A DNA stretch of 64,000 nt from Bacteroides stercoris ATCC 43183 (GCF_025147325.1 NZ_CP102262.1:2852001-2916000), one strand, 5' to 3'. Shown: positions 54,550 to 63,731, counted from the first letter of the stretch. The notes: generated by a model from the letters alone, not told the origin. A program made the numbers and translations.

Positions 54550-55628
54550 TGTCTTGCTGTTATACGTGCAAATACATTGTCCCATATTCCTGCATTACCC
54601 TCTACCGATATGCTTTCCACGATTTTCCGTGCCTCTCTACTCGTTTTATCCACCAGTTCCTTGTCAGAAAGCAGACGCATCAAACAACCGGCAAGTTCCA
54701 TTTCACTGTCCACATCATTGAATACAAATCCGTTTGTGCCATGCCTTATCACATCTACAATATCACCTACGTTCGACACGACAGGTACACATCCGCAAGA
54801 CATCGCTTCAAGCAACGACACCGGAAAGCCCTCTCCCTTGGAGCAGGAAACAAAAATCCTGCTGTTCCGGTATATCCGCAATTTGTCTTCCAAATCGGAG
54901 ATATAGCCGACAAAGTCTATATACTCCCCGATGGCCAGTTCTTTTGCCATTCTTTTCAAGTTGTCAAGTTCCTCACCATCACCGGCAACAATCAGTTTCA
55001 CGCTGCATTCATTCTTTATTCGGGATACGGCTCTCAACAGCAACCCGATGTTTTTATTTTTATCTATCCGCGAAAAAGACACGATGTCATACTTCCGCTC
55101 GCCCTCTTCCTGCATATTACTATCCATAAACGCCTGATTGGGCAAGTTGGGCAGCACAACAATCCTGTCCGCATCGAAGCCCTTGGACACCAGGTAGGCA
55201 AGCGTTTGTTGTCCTGTAACCGTAATTATCCGGGCTTTCCTGAATACTGCCAGGTTTACCCTTTCCCTGATTTTCCCACCCAGCCAAAACTCACGATGCC
55301 CTGCAATGGTGATATGAATATAAGGAATATTCATCATGGCACCGATAGCTTTTCCGATATAGCCATGCGGAGTATTCAGTACACCTATTATTACATCTAT
55401 CTTATATTTTGAGCAGTAGCGGACTCCTGCCACCACCTTCCTGATATGACGGATTCTGCTTTCCGATACCTTTTCGGGAGACAGGTAAGTAACTTTACCG
55501 TCAATCATATCACCGGGAAAGTCACGCAAGACATAGACATGGTCTACATACGATGATTTCAATAAAGGAGAAAGAATATTCTCTGTCAAAGTCTGGTTTG
55601 ATAATTTGGCTACTAATAAGACATTCAT
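54546..55628 (-). CDS. Glycosyltransferase family 4
   Basis: The 360-residue GT-B enzyme has an N-terminal acceptor domain and a C-terminal nucleotide-sugar domain. The latter contains the FSRIDKNKNIGLLLRAV strand and the catalytic-loop block SCSKGEGFPVSLLEAMSCG (Glu pair with spacing EGFPVSLLE). It adds one sugar to the lipid-linked repeat unit. The start overlaps the Wzy stop by four bases and the stop overlaps CapA. Confidence 0.88.
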   Translation of the reverse strand: MNVLLVAKLSNQTLTENILSPLLKSSYVDHVYVLRDFPGDMIDGKVTYLSPEKVSESRIRHIRKVVAGVRYCSKYKIDVIIGVLNTPHGYIGKAIGAMMNIPYIHITIAGHREFWLGGKIRERVNLAVFRKARIITVTGQQTLAYLVSKGFDADRIVVLPNLPNQAFMDSNMQEEGERKYDIVSFSRIDKNKNIGLLLRAVSRIKNECSVKLIVAGDGEELDNLKRMAKELAIGEYIDFVGYISDLEDKLRIYRNSRIFVSCSKGEGFPVSLLEAMSCGCVPVVSNVGDIVDVIRHGTNGFVFNDVDSEMELAGCLMRLLSDKELVDKTSREARKIVESISVEGNAGIWDNVFARITARQ

Positions 55629-56842
55629 TTGTCCAATCCCTCAATTTTTATAATGAACGATTCTTTGGTACGATTCACATACACTGCTGTCAGCAACATC
55701 ATGTATATGGCGGGAGAAAACATAAGGTAAGCCCTGTGGGCAACAATCAACAGCGCTATTGCGGCCAATAAGAATCCATACTTCATGCTACCTTTTCGGG
55801 CTATTGAAAAAATCAGTAGCAACATAATGACGGTTCCTATTATCCCGAACCGGTAGACTACCCCTCTCCAGTTTGTTCCTACCATTTCGTCATTATCGTA
55901 TCCCAATCCCACCAAAGCATCATGAGAGTGAATAAAACTCTCAAACTTGGTGATATGGGAATCCGGGACTCTATTATCAAGCAAATCAACCACACCAGAT
56001 ACTTCCTCTCTTTTATTTTCAACGACTCTGCCATAAATGGTTTCGACAAAGCGGTCGCTGAAAAATAACAGAGTTATGGCAGTGAAGAACAGTACCGCCA
56101 CTATCCGTATTATGTCTGTCGTAATCCTTTTATACTTAAGAAGCTTATACAAGACACCCAAACAGAATATACCATAAAAGGCTGTTGAAAATGTAAGGAA
56201 TCCGGTTATCAGAAGTAACAAATTCCTTTTCTCGTAGAAATTGAATTTTTCAATAGCAAGCATTAATCCTATGTAAATACCAAAATGCCCGGGTTCGGCA
56301 AAAACACCACATATTCGTTCAATTCCCCCTCCAATAGGCATATTCCCCCGGTACAGACTTAAAACAGGCCCATAAATCCGATAGTTATCCAATACGCTTT
56401 CCGTTCTAAAAGCGGGAGTGCACTTATAATAAATCAGAGGAACGCCCATGGCATTAAGAACCCAAAAAACAATAGCAAAAACAGAAATAATTATAAACAA
56501 CTTCTTCAGAAACTTATATGAATTGTAGAAGATTATGTCATTGAAGAAAATAATCTGTATGAATATCAAAAAGTATGCAAAATGTCCTATCCTGAAATCG
56601 TGTACAATCGGTGTTGTAAAAAATAGCAGGAATGTAACTGCTGCAATACATATTCCGATGCGATATTTGTCAACCACCAATCCTTTTCTGATGTTGCGGC
56701 GTAATTCTATCGAAGATATTGTTGTAGTAAAAAGAAAGACAATCTGAAACAGACCTTCCGGCATAAACCACCTCGGATAAGGGTGTAAAGCAAAAAAGAG
56801 TAATAATCCTAAATTGACAGATATTAATTTTATCCTGTTCAT
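55625..56842 (-). CDS. Wzy-type O-antigen/exopolysaccharide polymerase
   Basis: This 405-residue protein has about ten membrane helices and one large periplasmic loop (about residues 255-320), the usual topology of Wzy. A FAEPGHFGIYIG segment in the middle is common in such ligases and polymerases. It should join repeat units flipped by the Wzx encoded upstream. The start overlaps the GT4 stop (ATGA). Confidence 0.82.
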   Translation of the reverse strand: MNRIKLISVNLGLLLFFALHPYPRWFMPEGLFQIVFLFTTTISSIELRRNIRKGLVVDKYRIGICIAAVTFLLFFTTPIVHDFRIGHFAYFLIFIQIIFFNDIIFYNSYKFLKKLFIIISVFAIVFWVLNAMGVPLIYYKCTPAFRTESVLDNYRIYGPVLSLYRGNMPIGGGIERICGVFAEPGHFGIYIGLMLAIEKFNFYEKRNLLLLITGFLTFSTAFYGIFCLGVLYKLLKYKRITTDIIRIVAVLFFTAITLLFFSDRFVETIYGRVVENKREEVSGVVDLLDNRVPDSHITKFESFIHSHDALVGLGYDNDEMVGTNWRGVVYRFGIIGTVIMLLLIFSIARKGSMKYGFLLAAIALLIVAHRAYLMFSPAIYMMLLTAVYVNRTKESFIIKIEGLDK

Positions 56843-58011
56843 ACCCCAACCTTATTGCCAGCCAATTTCTCTACCAAATCGACCTCATCTCTTACACGCT
56901 CTTCCCAACTCGGCCACTGTTCTAAAATCGTTCTCTGTCCATTCTTGGCGATCCTTTTCCGCTCTTCACTATTTTCGAGAAGATTGTTTATTATCTGAGG
57001 CAGTTCACCTAACCGGTCATCTTCAATAAGGATACCATTTTCACCATTCTTTATTAATTCTGATGTCGTTCCTCTATTGAGAGCCACCACAGCCGTACCG
57101 CAAATCATGGCTTCAAAAACGGGATTACTCAAGCTGCTTAATGCATTCATACTAATAAAGACATCGGCTATATTCATATAATTAAATATATCCGCCTGTA
57201 ATTGTGAACCAACAAACGATACATAATCATCAATATTCAAATCTATTGATAACTGCTCCAAATATTTTCTTTCCGGGCCGTCTCCAGTTATTATTAATCG
57301 TACATTAGCATCAATCTTTATCAACTTCGCAAAAATGTCAATAATCCAATCTACTTGTTTCCAGTTCGCAAGCCTTGATACGGATAATAATATTTTTTCT
57401 CCATTCGGTGCAAATTGTTTTCTCAGATCCGGATTAATCATGCGCGTACTCCACCCCTTATCTATTCCATTTTTCAAGAAATATATCTTTTCTTGTGGAA
57501 CACCAAATGATAAAGCGACTTTATCGGCTTCTGTACCGTCATTTGTCAAAATATACATATCTGATTTCAAAGCAAAAGCCAAATACAAGAATATATATGA
57601 GACTTTTAAGCGAATCGATTTTACATAAGACACACCATAAAGTCTCAATACATATTTCGCTCCGAATATTTTAGATAAGATAAAGGCTGGTAATGAAGTA
57701 TGCGACGTATGAGCGTAAATGACATCAGGTTTATGCTTCTTGCAAATTTTCATGCCAACATAAAGAAAGCATAACACAGTAAAAGGATACACCATGATGT
57801 CTAAGAACGGTCGCCTATTCGTTAAAACAGTTTTCGCCTTTAGCACTGTAATTCCCTCAAAATCCCCAGCTTGTTGAGATACAGAATTTGTTATATAAAA
57901 AACATTATGGCCTCTATCTACAAAGCCTTTTATAGGAAGATAGGTAGAAACTCTTCCTTTTCCTTTACCCAAATCCCATAATGATAAAGAAGATAAATTT
58001 AATATGTTCAT
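56839..58011 (-). CDS. Glycosyltransferase family 4
   Basis: From the ATG at 58011 the 390-residue GT4 enzyme starts MNILNLSSLSLWDLGKGKGR. It has the KILLSVSRLANWKQVDWII strand and a C-terminal catalytic block ISMNALSSLSNPVFEAMICG (Glu in PVFEAM). The frame goes 11 codons further upstream only through a TTG codon, so the ATG is preferred. It lies 4 bases after the epimerase stop. Confidence 0.88.
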   Translation of the reverse strand: MNILNLSSLSLWDLGKGKGRVSTYLPIKGFVDRGHNVFYITNSVSQQAGDFEGITVLKAKTVLTNRRPFLDIMVYPFTVLCFLYVGMKICKKHKPDVIYAHTSHTSLPAFILSKIFGAKYVLRLYGVSYVKSIRLKVSYIFLYLAFALKSDMYILTNDGTEADKVALSFGVPQEKIYFLKNGIDKGWSTRMINPDLRKQFAPNGEKILLSVSRLANWKQVDWIIDIFAKLIKIDANVRLIITGDGPERKYLEQLSIDLNIDDYVSFVGSQLQADIFNYMNIADVFISMNALSSLSNPVFEAMICGTAVVALNRGTTSELIKNGENGILIEDDRLGELPQIINNLLENSEERKRIAKNGQRTILEQWPSWEERVRDEVDLVEKLAGNKVGV

Positions 58012-58015
58012 TTCA

Positions 58016-59092
58016 TCAGATATTACAGGATAGCTTATTGACAATTATAGAGCTTGCGTTCCCATTACCATACAGTTCATCTTGAAACGAAAGAGGCGGC
58101 ATTGCATGAATTTTTCCTGCAAGGTTGATAATATTATTTTTTTCATAGCCGGAAATGAAATTATAGTTTTTTTCTACCAGCTCTTTCCACTCCGTTTCCG
58201 TACGTATAGTAATGCAATATTTATTACCGAAATACGCCTCTTTTTGCAAACCTCCGCTATCTGTCATTACAAAGTTGCAATGCTTAATCAGCCAAATCAT
58301 TTCAAAATATCCAACAGGTGCTATAAAATGTATATTACTTGCCTCGAAATCATAGTTTCTTGTCTGCAAGACTTTTTCCGTCCGTGGATGTAGCGGAACA
58401 ACAACCGGACACAACGTAGAAGAAATCTTCTCTAAGGCCTCAATAATCGAACTCATCCGCTCTTCATTATCCGTGTTTTCCGCTCTATGCACGGTACAGA
58501 GTATAAATTGCTCCGGAATACTGCACTCCGGTTCAGATGCCTTATTCATATAAAAAGACATAGCATCTTTCATTACATCTCCACTTTTCAATATTTCATA
58601 ATCAAGGTTCTTAAAACCTTCTTTCTCCAGATTTTCAATGGCAACATCCGTCGGGCAAAACAATACATCTGAAATACGGTCTGTAAGTATACGATTTATC
58701 TCTTCGGGCATGTCCATGTTATATGAGCGCAATCCGGCTTCTACATGGGCTACTTTTATATGATTTTTTCTTGCAGCCAATGCCCCTGCCAATGTTGAAT
58801 TCGTATCACCATATACCAAAACCCAATCCGGTTTCTCTTTGAAAAGAATCGATTCTATTCCTTCTAACATTTGTCCGGTCATAGCACCGTGGGAAAGTCC
58901 GTTGATATTCAGATTATAATCAGGCAAAGGAATTTGCATCTCTTCAAAAAAAACAGTACTCATATTCTTATCAAAATGCTGCCCTGTATGAATGATACAT
59001 TCTTTAATATTATCATACTTGGATATTTCTCTACTTACAACTGCCGCTTTCACAAATTGAGGCCTTGCCCCTATCACCGTTACTATTTTCAT
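58016..59092 (-). CDS. wecB: Non-hydrolysing UDP-GlcNAc 2-epimerase
   Basis: The 358-residue enzyme converts UDP-GlcNAc to UDP-ManNAc. The family blocks are complete: GARPQFVKAA (about 8-17), TGQHFD near 37, VYGDTNSTLAGALAA near 93, VAHVEAGLRS near 112, PLHPRTEK near 240 and DSGGLQKEA near 282. Length is typical. It starts 7 bases after the flippase stop. With the dehydrogenase it could supply UDP-ManNAcA. Confidence 0.95.
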   Translation of the reverse strand: MKIVTVIGARPQFVKAAVVSREISKYDNIKECIIHTGQHFDKNMSTVFFEEMQIPLPDYNLNINGLSHGAMTGQMLEGIESILFKEKPDWVLVYGDTNSTLAGALAARKNHIKVAHVEAGLRSYNMDMPEEINRILTDRISDVLFCPTDVAIENLEKEGFKNLDYEILKSGDVMKDAMSFYMNKASEPECSIPEQFILCTVHRAENTDNEERMSSIIEALEKISSTLCPVVVPLHPRTEKVLQTRNYDFEASNIHFIAPVGYFEMIWLIKHCNFVMTDSGGLQKEAYFGNKYCITIRTETEWKELVEKNYNFISGYEKNNIINLAGKIHAMPPLSFQDELYGNGNASSIIVNKLSCNI

Positions 59093-59099
59093 TGCATAT

Positions 59100-60368
59100 T
59101 TATTTTTGATATTTTACTGCATTTATTATCACCAACGTAGCTACAACATAATTAGCAGCCATTCCTATACTATAAAGTAAAAGAGTCGCAATAGGAGAAA
59201 GTTCCCAATAATAGCACGCTCCAAAAGCCATACTGATAATTAAAATGCGAATTATTTTTAGACATAATACGATAGACTGCCTTTTCAGAATATTGAACAA
59301 TCCCTCGCTGATAGGACTGTAAACAAATTGAGTAATTAAATAAATAGCCAGAATACGGGCAAAAACACCGGCTTGCACCCAATCCGTTCCAAAAAACAGC
59401 TCGAACAGTATGGGAGCAAAAAGAACTATCAGGATAGTAGGGATTAAGCTTATACAGAATAGTTTTTGTATAACTTTCCTTGTTAAATACAGTATTTCAA
59501 TTCTTTTGGAACTTCCCATACCCGACACCTCAGCATAAAAAGCCTTACCTACCGAAGAACCCAATAAAGTAACGGGAATTGAAAGCATCGTCGTGGCCAG
59601 ACCTACTTGTCCTGCCATACCTGCACCGAATTTCCATGCAAAATAGAGTAAAGGCATCTTACCGGATAACGACAACAGAAACTGAGCAGGAAGCCTGTAA
59701 ACCGGATAATTGACAAACTTCCCGAGAATGATTTTCATCCTGCTCCACCTTACAAATCTATAATTGCAACAGATGTCTTTCTTAAAACTCCTGGCAAACA
59801 AAGAGAGTCCGCCAGCTTCGGAAAAAATAGAACCGATAATCAATCCTAACGAACCGAAACTTGCCATGCCCAATCCTATCTGAACAGCCGAACCGATACT
59901 CTTTTGCAGGATTTTACTTTTCGACAATAACAAAAACTCCTTTTTCCTTATGGCCCATTGGTAAAACAATTCATAAAGTCCCATGCTGAAAAAAGAGATG
60001 GGTATCAGCCACCAAAAATCGGATAACTCTTCTACCGAAAACAAGCTAAATATGTCTCTCTTAAAGAAAAACAAACTTATAATCAGCAGTATCGTACTGC
60101 ATAGCAACATCAGAAAAGTGGCGTAAGATAAAGAGAAAGCCATCTTCTCATCCTTCAAGACCGGAATAAGCAAAGGATATCTCAGTGTGGAAAAAGGAAT
60201 AAGGATAGCTACAAAAGATGTAAAAACAGCAAGGCTTCCCATTTCAGCAGGCAAATAGATTCTGGTTAAGACCGGTGTGATGACAAAGCCCAAAATCCTG
60301 GCAATCCCATCGCCTATTAAAAGTTTTGCCATATTTTTATATATGGCATTCTCTAAGGTTTCTTTCAT
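59100..60368 (-). CDS. Wzx-type polysaccharide flippase
   Basis: The 422-residue protein has about 12 membrane helices in the MATE/MVF-like pattern of oligosaccharide flippases, opening with an AKLLIGDGIARILGFVITPV helix typical of the family. It should turn lipid-linked repeat units to the periplasm. Its ATG follows the stop of the upstream gene directly, with no base between. Confidence 0.85.
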   Translation of the reverse strand: MKETLENAIYKNMAKLLIGDGIARILGFVITPVLTRIYLPAEMGSLAVFTSFVAILIPFSTLRYPLLIPVLKDEKMAFSLSYATFLMLLCSTILLIISLFFFKRDIFSLFSVEELSDFWWLIPISFFSMGLYELFYQWAIRKKEFLLLSKSKILQKSIGSAVQIGLGMASFGSLGLIIGSIFSEAGGLSLFARSFKKDICCNYRFVRWSRMKIILGKFVNYPVYRLPAQFLLSLSGKMPLLYFAWKFGAGMAGQVGLATTMLSIPVTLLGSSVGKAFYAEVSGMGSSKRIEILYLTRKVIQKLFCISLIPTILIVLFAPILFELFFGTDWVQAGVFARILAIYLITQFVYSPISEGLFNILKRQSIVLCLKIIRILIISMAFGACYYWELSPIATLLLYSIGMAANYVVATLVIINAVKYQK

Positions 60369-61712
60369 TTATCGTGCAGAATCCAAATAAGATTCTTTCA
60401 ATATCTCTTTATAAACGGCTAAGGTTTTCCTATTTTCAAAAGAGAAATAGGAATTATGCCATAATACGACAAACTTGCCATTGTACTTCCGAACCGTACT
60501 CTTTATACCGCTAAGTTCCGATAAGGCATCATCGGGTTTAAGCTGATTATAGTGGAACAGGGTACAGTCCATCGCCAATAAAGGTAACTCCTTTAACTGC
60601 AAATGTTTCCTTTCAAGAATATCAAAGACTGTAAACGGATAACAAACCCCGCATCTGAACCCAATCTTATCAAAATACACTAAAGACGAATCCCACTCCA
60701 TTCCGCAATCATTCCAAATCCGCCATGTAAACGGAACTTCAAATTTCAGTAAGTGTTGCCTTCCTATGGTGTTTTTTCTCTTTAAAACCGTATTTAAAGC
60801 ATTCAATTCTTTTTGAAAGACTATCCTATCGGAACAAGTGCCTTTATTGGGATGAAAACCCACAAAATGTCCCTTTTCCAAAATTGTATCCGCTATTTTC
60901 TGCATTCTGTCACGCTCTGCAAAAAAATACTCCGCCGAAGACATGAAAAAGAAGTATGATTTCAATCCCAAACCTTCGGAATATTCCATTAAGAACCTGA
61001 AAGTGTTGTAAGGATCATTCTCTTTATTTACAAGCGTTTTGATATAGCTTACGATATTCTCCATACCATATTTTATACCTCCTTTTTTAAGGAAATAACT
61101 CACTATTCTTTTTATATCCTTGAAAGGCGTATGCCAGCAGGAAATGACATCGACATCATGGGTTGGAATAATCTCAAATGAATGTTTTTTTCTTTTTGCC
61201 GTACTGTCAAGGTAATAAATCATGTTCCATAAGTATTCGGTATACTCGTTGACTATCGCTCTGTTCAAGAAACCGAACCGGAAAGCCAACGAATTGCTTG
61301 AACAGAACCTGCCATGCACATCGCGTTCTTTAACAACATGCTCCTCCCATCTTGTCAACATAAAGAAAGCTCCGGCAAACAAGTCACTTCCACAAATAAT
61401 GCTGTCGTCACGCATCTCCAAATCGCCTGTTCCGAATAACACAGGCATTTTCTCCATACTCAGAAAAGAATTATCAGCATAAGTTATCGCAGTGGGTATA
61501 TTTTTACGAGACAGATAAGATAACGGGGTTGGAAAAAGATTAAAAAAAGAATCTTTTATAATCAACTTACGCCCATTATCTAAGATAACGGTATAGTCTT
61601 TCTCATCATTCGCTACACAGATTTCATATTTTAATCCAAGAAATTCATGAAAGAGTATATTAATGATATAATACCTTTCCACAATATTATTATTCGGAAC
61701 GGTTATGTACAT
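60369..61712 (-). CDS. Large polysaccharide deacetylase-like protein
   Basis: From the ATG at 61712 the 447-residue protein has a DUF7033-like N-terminal part of unknown role (about 1-170). A NodB-type deacetylase-like domain follows, with THDVD (motif 1), GHFVGFHPNKGT (motif 2) and LWHNSYFS near the end. The GHxxGxH spacing matches metal-ligand His pairs. The longer frame starts only with TTG. No signal peptide is seen. The 99-base gap to the gene upstream has no clear promoter. Confidence 0.72.
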   Translation of the reverse strand: MYITVPNNNIVERYYIINILFHEFLGLKYEICVANDEKDYTVILDNGRKLIIKDSFFNLFPTPLSYLSRKNIPTAITYADNSFLSMEKMPVLFGTGDLEMRDDSIICGSDLFAGAFFMLTRWEEHVVKERDVHGRFCSSNSLAFRFGFLNRAIVNEYTEYLWNMIYYLDSTAKRKKHSFEIIPTHDVDVISCWHTPFKDIKRIVSYFLKKGGIKYGMENIVSYIKTLVNKENDPYNTFRFLMEYSEGLGLKSYFFFMSSAEYFFAERDRMQKIADTILEKGHFVGFHPNKGTCSDRIVFQKELNALNTVLKRKNTIGRQHLLKFEVPFTWRIWNDCGMEWDSSLVYFDKIGFRCGVCYPFTVFDILERKHLQLKELPLLAMDCTLFHYNQLKPDDALSELSGIKSTVRKYNGKFVVLWHNSYFSFENRKTLAVYKEILKESYLDSAR

Positions 61713-61811
61713 AGTAGTATTTTTGTGTGGTTTTATCCCCACATTTTTCAACAAGAGAGAGTTGTATGATATATCTATGGAAATGTCCGGAGGTTAATTG
61801 CACGTTGACAA

Positions 61812-62267
61812 TTATAGCATTCTCTTAAAACGCCTCTTCGTCATCTTCGATCCTTTCAGGCAATCTTTTAAGGCAGAGAACTGTTCCTCGGTCAGTCTAC
61901 CCATTAATTCGACTTTGGTTTCTCCGTTCTCAATCTGTTCTTGGAAAACTGTAACGGGATAACTGTCTATATCTGCACCGTAAATGAAAGTATTCAAATT
62001 AAAAGAGAACGGAAGCTGCGTATCGGGATGTATAGCTATATTTTGCTTGGCAAGAAAAATATAAATGTTTATCTGACGGTCGGGAATTTCCATACATCCC
62101 TCCTGTAACTGCATATCGGCAGGTACATGGTCTTTAGAAGTGGGTAAGGATGCCAGTATCATCGCATTCTCCGCTTCTTTAAGCACAACGAAAAATTTAT
62201 TTTTAGGACAAGCTCCGTTTTTAAATATAAAAGGAGAAAATTTCAGTAAGTTACCCTCCTTAAACAT
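61812..62267 (-). CDS. Probable toxin-like partner of the Panacea protein (PemK-like)
   Basis: The 151-residue protein starts MFKEGNLLKFSPFIFKNG and continues with a KFFVVLKEAENAMILASLP strand pair. The beta-strand order recalls the SH3-like barrel of PemK/MazF RNases (grip on Kxx..VVL, then ASLP/ISS-like). The C-terminal EEQFSALKDCLKG helix is basic around it (KMTKRRFKRML). The fold call rests on pattern only. Its start overlaps the Panacea stop by 8 bases, the tight coupling expected for a toxin-antitoxin pair. Confidence 0.55.
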   Translation of the reverse strand: MFKEGNLLKFSPFIFKNGACPKNKFFVVLKEAENAMILASLPTSKDHVPADMQLQEGCMEIPDRQINIYIFLAKQNIAIHPDTQLPFSFNLNTFIYGADIDSYPVTVFQEQIENGETKVELMGRLTEEQFSALKDCLKGSKMTKRRFKRML

Positions 62268-62850
62268 GTTCCTGAGCTTTTAGGATATTGGCAGTCTGAT
62301 GAATGGCAAGGCTCTCCTTGTAATCTTCCCGCGCACAATCGGACAATTCCTCAGAGAAATCTATGGTATAATCGGAATTATTGCATAAACCTTTGTTGAA
62401 AGCAGTCAGCAATCCATGCTTTTTAGCGGCATTGAACCATAAAGAGCCCTCTTTATGCACTTCCGCCACTAACTGTTTGGCTGTTTTCTTGCCATACTTC
62501 CGGATGATTTCATCCATCATCTCCATTTCGCAGTCCGAGAACTCATCATCGCAGAAAGGCTTGATTGCCCTAATATACGTAGCATCTTTTTGTACCTCTG
62601 TTTTTACAAAATCTTTCAACAGGAAAGGGCCGTCGGACAAATCGATGAAAATATCTTTGGCAACGGGCCCGGCTTGCCATATCTCAAAAGGCAACCCCAT
62701 GAAAGGTACATGATAACGTTTCACCATATATTCCTCCATTAAAAACAGCAGTTTTAGTAATTTCGTTTTACTGAGCTGTTCCGTATGATTGGCAATATAG
62801 ATGACGGCATTACCCAATTTTTGTCTGCTGTCTTCTGAGAATTTACACAT
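62260..62850 (-). CDS. Panacea-domain (DUF4065) antitoxin-like protein
   Basis: The 196-residue protein has a Panacea/SocA-like domain. KLLKLLFLMEEYMVKRYHVPF (about 30-50) is the family hallmark, followed by the WQAGPVAKDIF block and a C-terminal helical part. Panacea domains neutralise unrelated toxins when placed beside them. The ATG at 62850 is preferred because AAAGG precedes it; the other ATG at 62883 has no ribosome site. No clear promoter is visible up to 62950. The overlapping downstream gene is its likely toxin. Confidence 0.8.
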   Translation of the reverse strand: MCKFSEDSRQKLGNAVIYIANHTEQLSKTKLLKLLFLMEEYMVKRYHVPFMGLPFEIWQAGPVAKDIFIDLSDGPFLLKDFVKTEVQKDATYIRAIKPFCDDEFSDCEMEMMDEIIRKYGKKTAKQLVAEVHKEGSLWFNAAKKHGLLTAFNKGLCNNSDYTIDFSEELSDCAREDYKESLAIHQTANILKAQEHV

Positions 62851-63018
62851 AAGTTTACCTTTTTCTCGTACAAAGAACGACATTTAAATTGATGACAACA
62901 AATATTTCAGTGAATATTTGCCGAACGTACCGGCTTCTTACTCAATAATCCACCTCTCGACATTCCTCGTCTCATTACTGAAATTGACCCCGATTTTAAT
63001 AAGAAGCTATCTTCTTGT

Positions 63019-63189
63019 TTATTCGTCCGTTTTCTCCCCGCACCCGGCGCTGTTCCGGATACGGCTCACGATAAAGTCCGGTTCCTCAATCATCACGAAG
63101 CGCTTGCCGTCCGTCAGGCAGAAAACCGAGATGTTGCCGGTATGGAACTCCGGATATGACAGGTTGCCACCCTCTTTTATAACTTTTCG
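63019..63189 (-). pseudogene. Start-less gene remnant
   Basis: On the minus strand a frame open from 63189 to a stop at 63019-63021 encodes a coherent segment (NLSYPEFHTGNISVFCLTDG, then KRFVMIEEPDFIVSRIRN). It has no start codon and a stop just upstream at 63190-63192. I do not recognise the family. It looks like a 3' fragment left by a deletion. Confidence 0.45.
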
Positions 63190-63209
63190 TTACGCGCGCG
63201 AGAAATTAT

Positions 63210-63236
63210 TGATAAATGTAACGATTACATTTATCA
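63210..63236. repeat. 12-bp perfect palindrome
   Basis: TGATAAATGTAA and TTACATTTATCA flank a 3-base centre. It separates the remnant at 63019-63189 from the broken small gene at 63291-63601 and is possibly an operator or a recombination scar. Confidence 0.5.
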
Positions 63237-63290
63237 TTTCTAAAACACATACCCCTGTAAAAGTTGGAAATATGGCTGGCAACCTGTCAA

Positions 63291-63601
63291 CTACGGGCGG
63301 GAGACATGCAGTCGCATATAGTCCGCTTCGAGTCGTAAGCCCAACTCTGTCAATACGTTATACAGTTCCACAGGGCGGTTTTTCAACTCTTCCCGGTAGA
63401 TGCGGAACACACTGTAATACTGGCTCAGCTTTAAACTTTCGCCCTTTTTACCTTGCCATAGGTCTGGGGACTCATCGAGATTTTACGGCAAATCTCTTTG
63501 TCGTTCAGGCGTTTGCCACCTACCATAATCGTGTTCTGGAGCAGTTCCAGGTAGTCGCCAAGCTCCAAATGAACGAATTCCTGATTCAGATTTTGAGTCA
63601 T
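63291..63601 (-). pseudogene. Small HTH-like gene broken by a one-base frameshift
   Basis: The minus-strand ATG at 63601 opens MTQNLNQEFVHLELGDYLEL and continues with KEICRKISMSPQTYGKV, a helix-turn-helix-like stretch. It stops after about 56 residues. At the run of five A (complement of 63445-63449) a shift of one base restores a frame (GESLKLSQYYSVFRIYREEL and on) to a stop at 63291. The joined product would be about 103 residues. A single lost A explains it. A real frameshift mutation, a sequencing error or slippage could all be the cause. The plus-strand frame of 229 codons over this stretch is its antisense. Confidence 0.65.
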
Positions 63602-63646
63602 CTATAAATGTTTTTTAAAGTTAATAATGTTAATATATCATCTGTC

Positions 63647-63668
63647 CGGTTCCCACATGCGGGAACCG
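63647..63668 (+). repeat. 8-bp inverted repeat in the leader of the VirE-like gene
   Basis: CGGTTCCC and GGGAACCG flank 6 bases and are followed by CTGTTTT. Sited 64 bases before the start codon, it may be a leader hairpin or weak terminator. Confidence 0.45.
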
Positions 63669-63731
63669 CTGTTTTCCGTATCCGGCGCTTTATTCGGAAC
63701 TTCACTCCGTAAAACCCTAATAACGATAATA

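Noticed and set aside
62918..63607. A 229-codon plus-strand open frame
   Set aside because: The minus strand here carries coherent remnant genes with recognisable coding pattern; the plus frame is their antisense.
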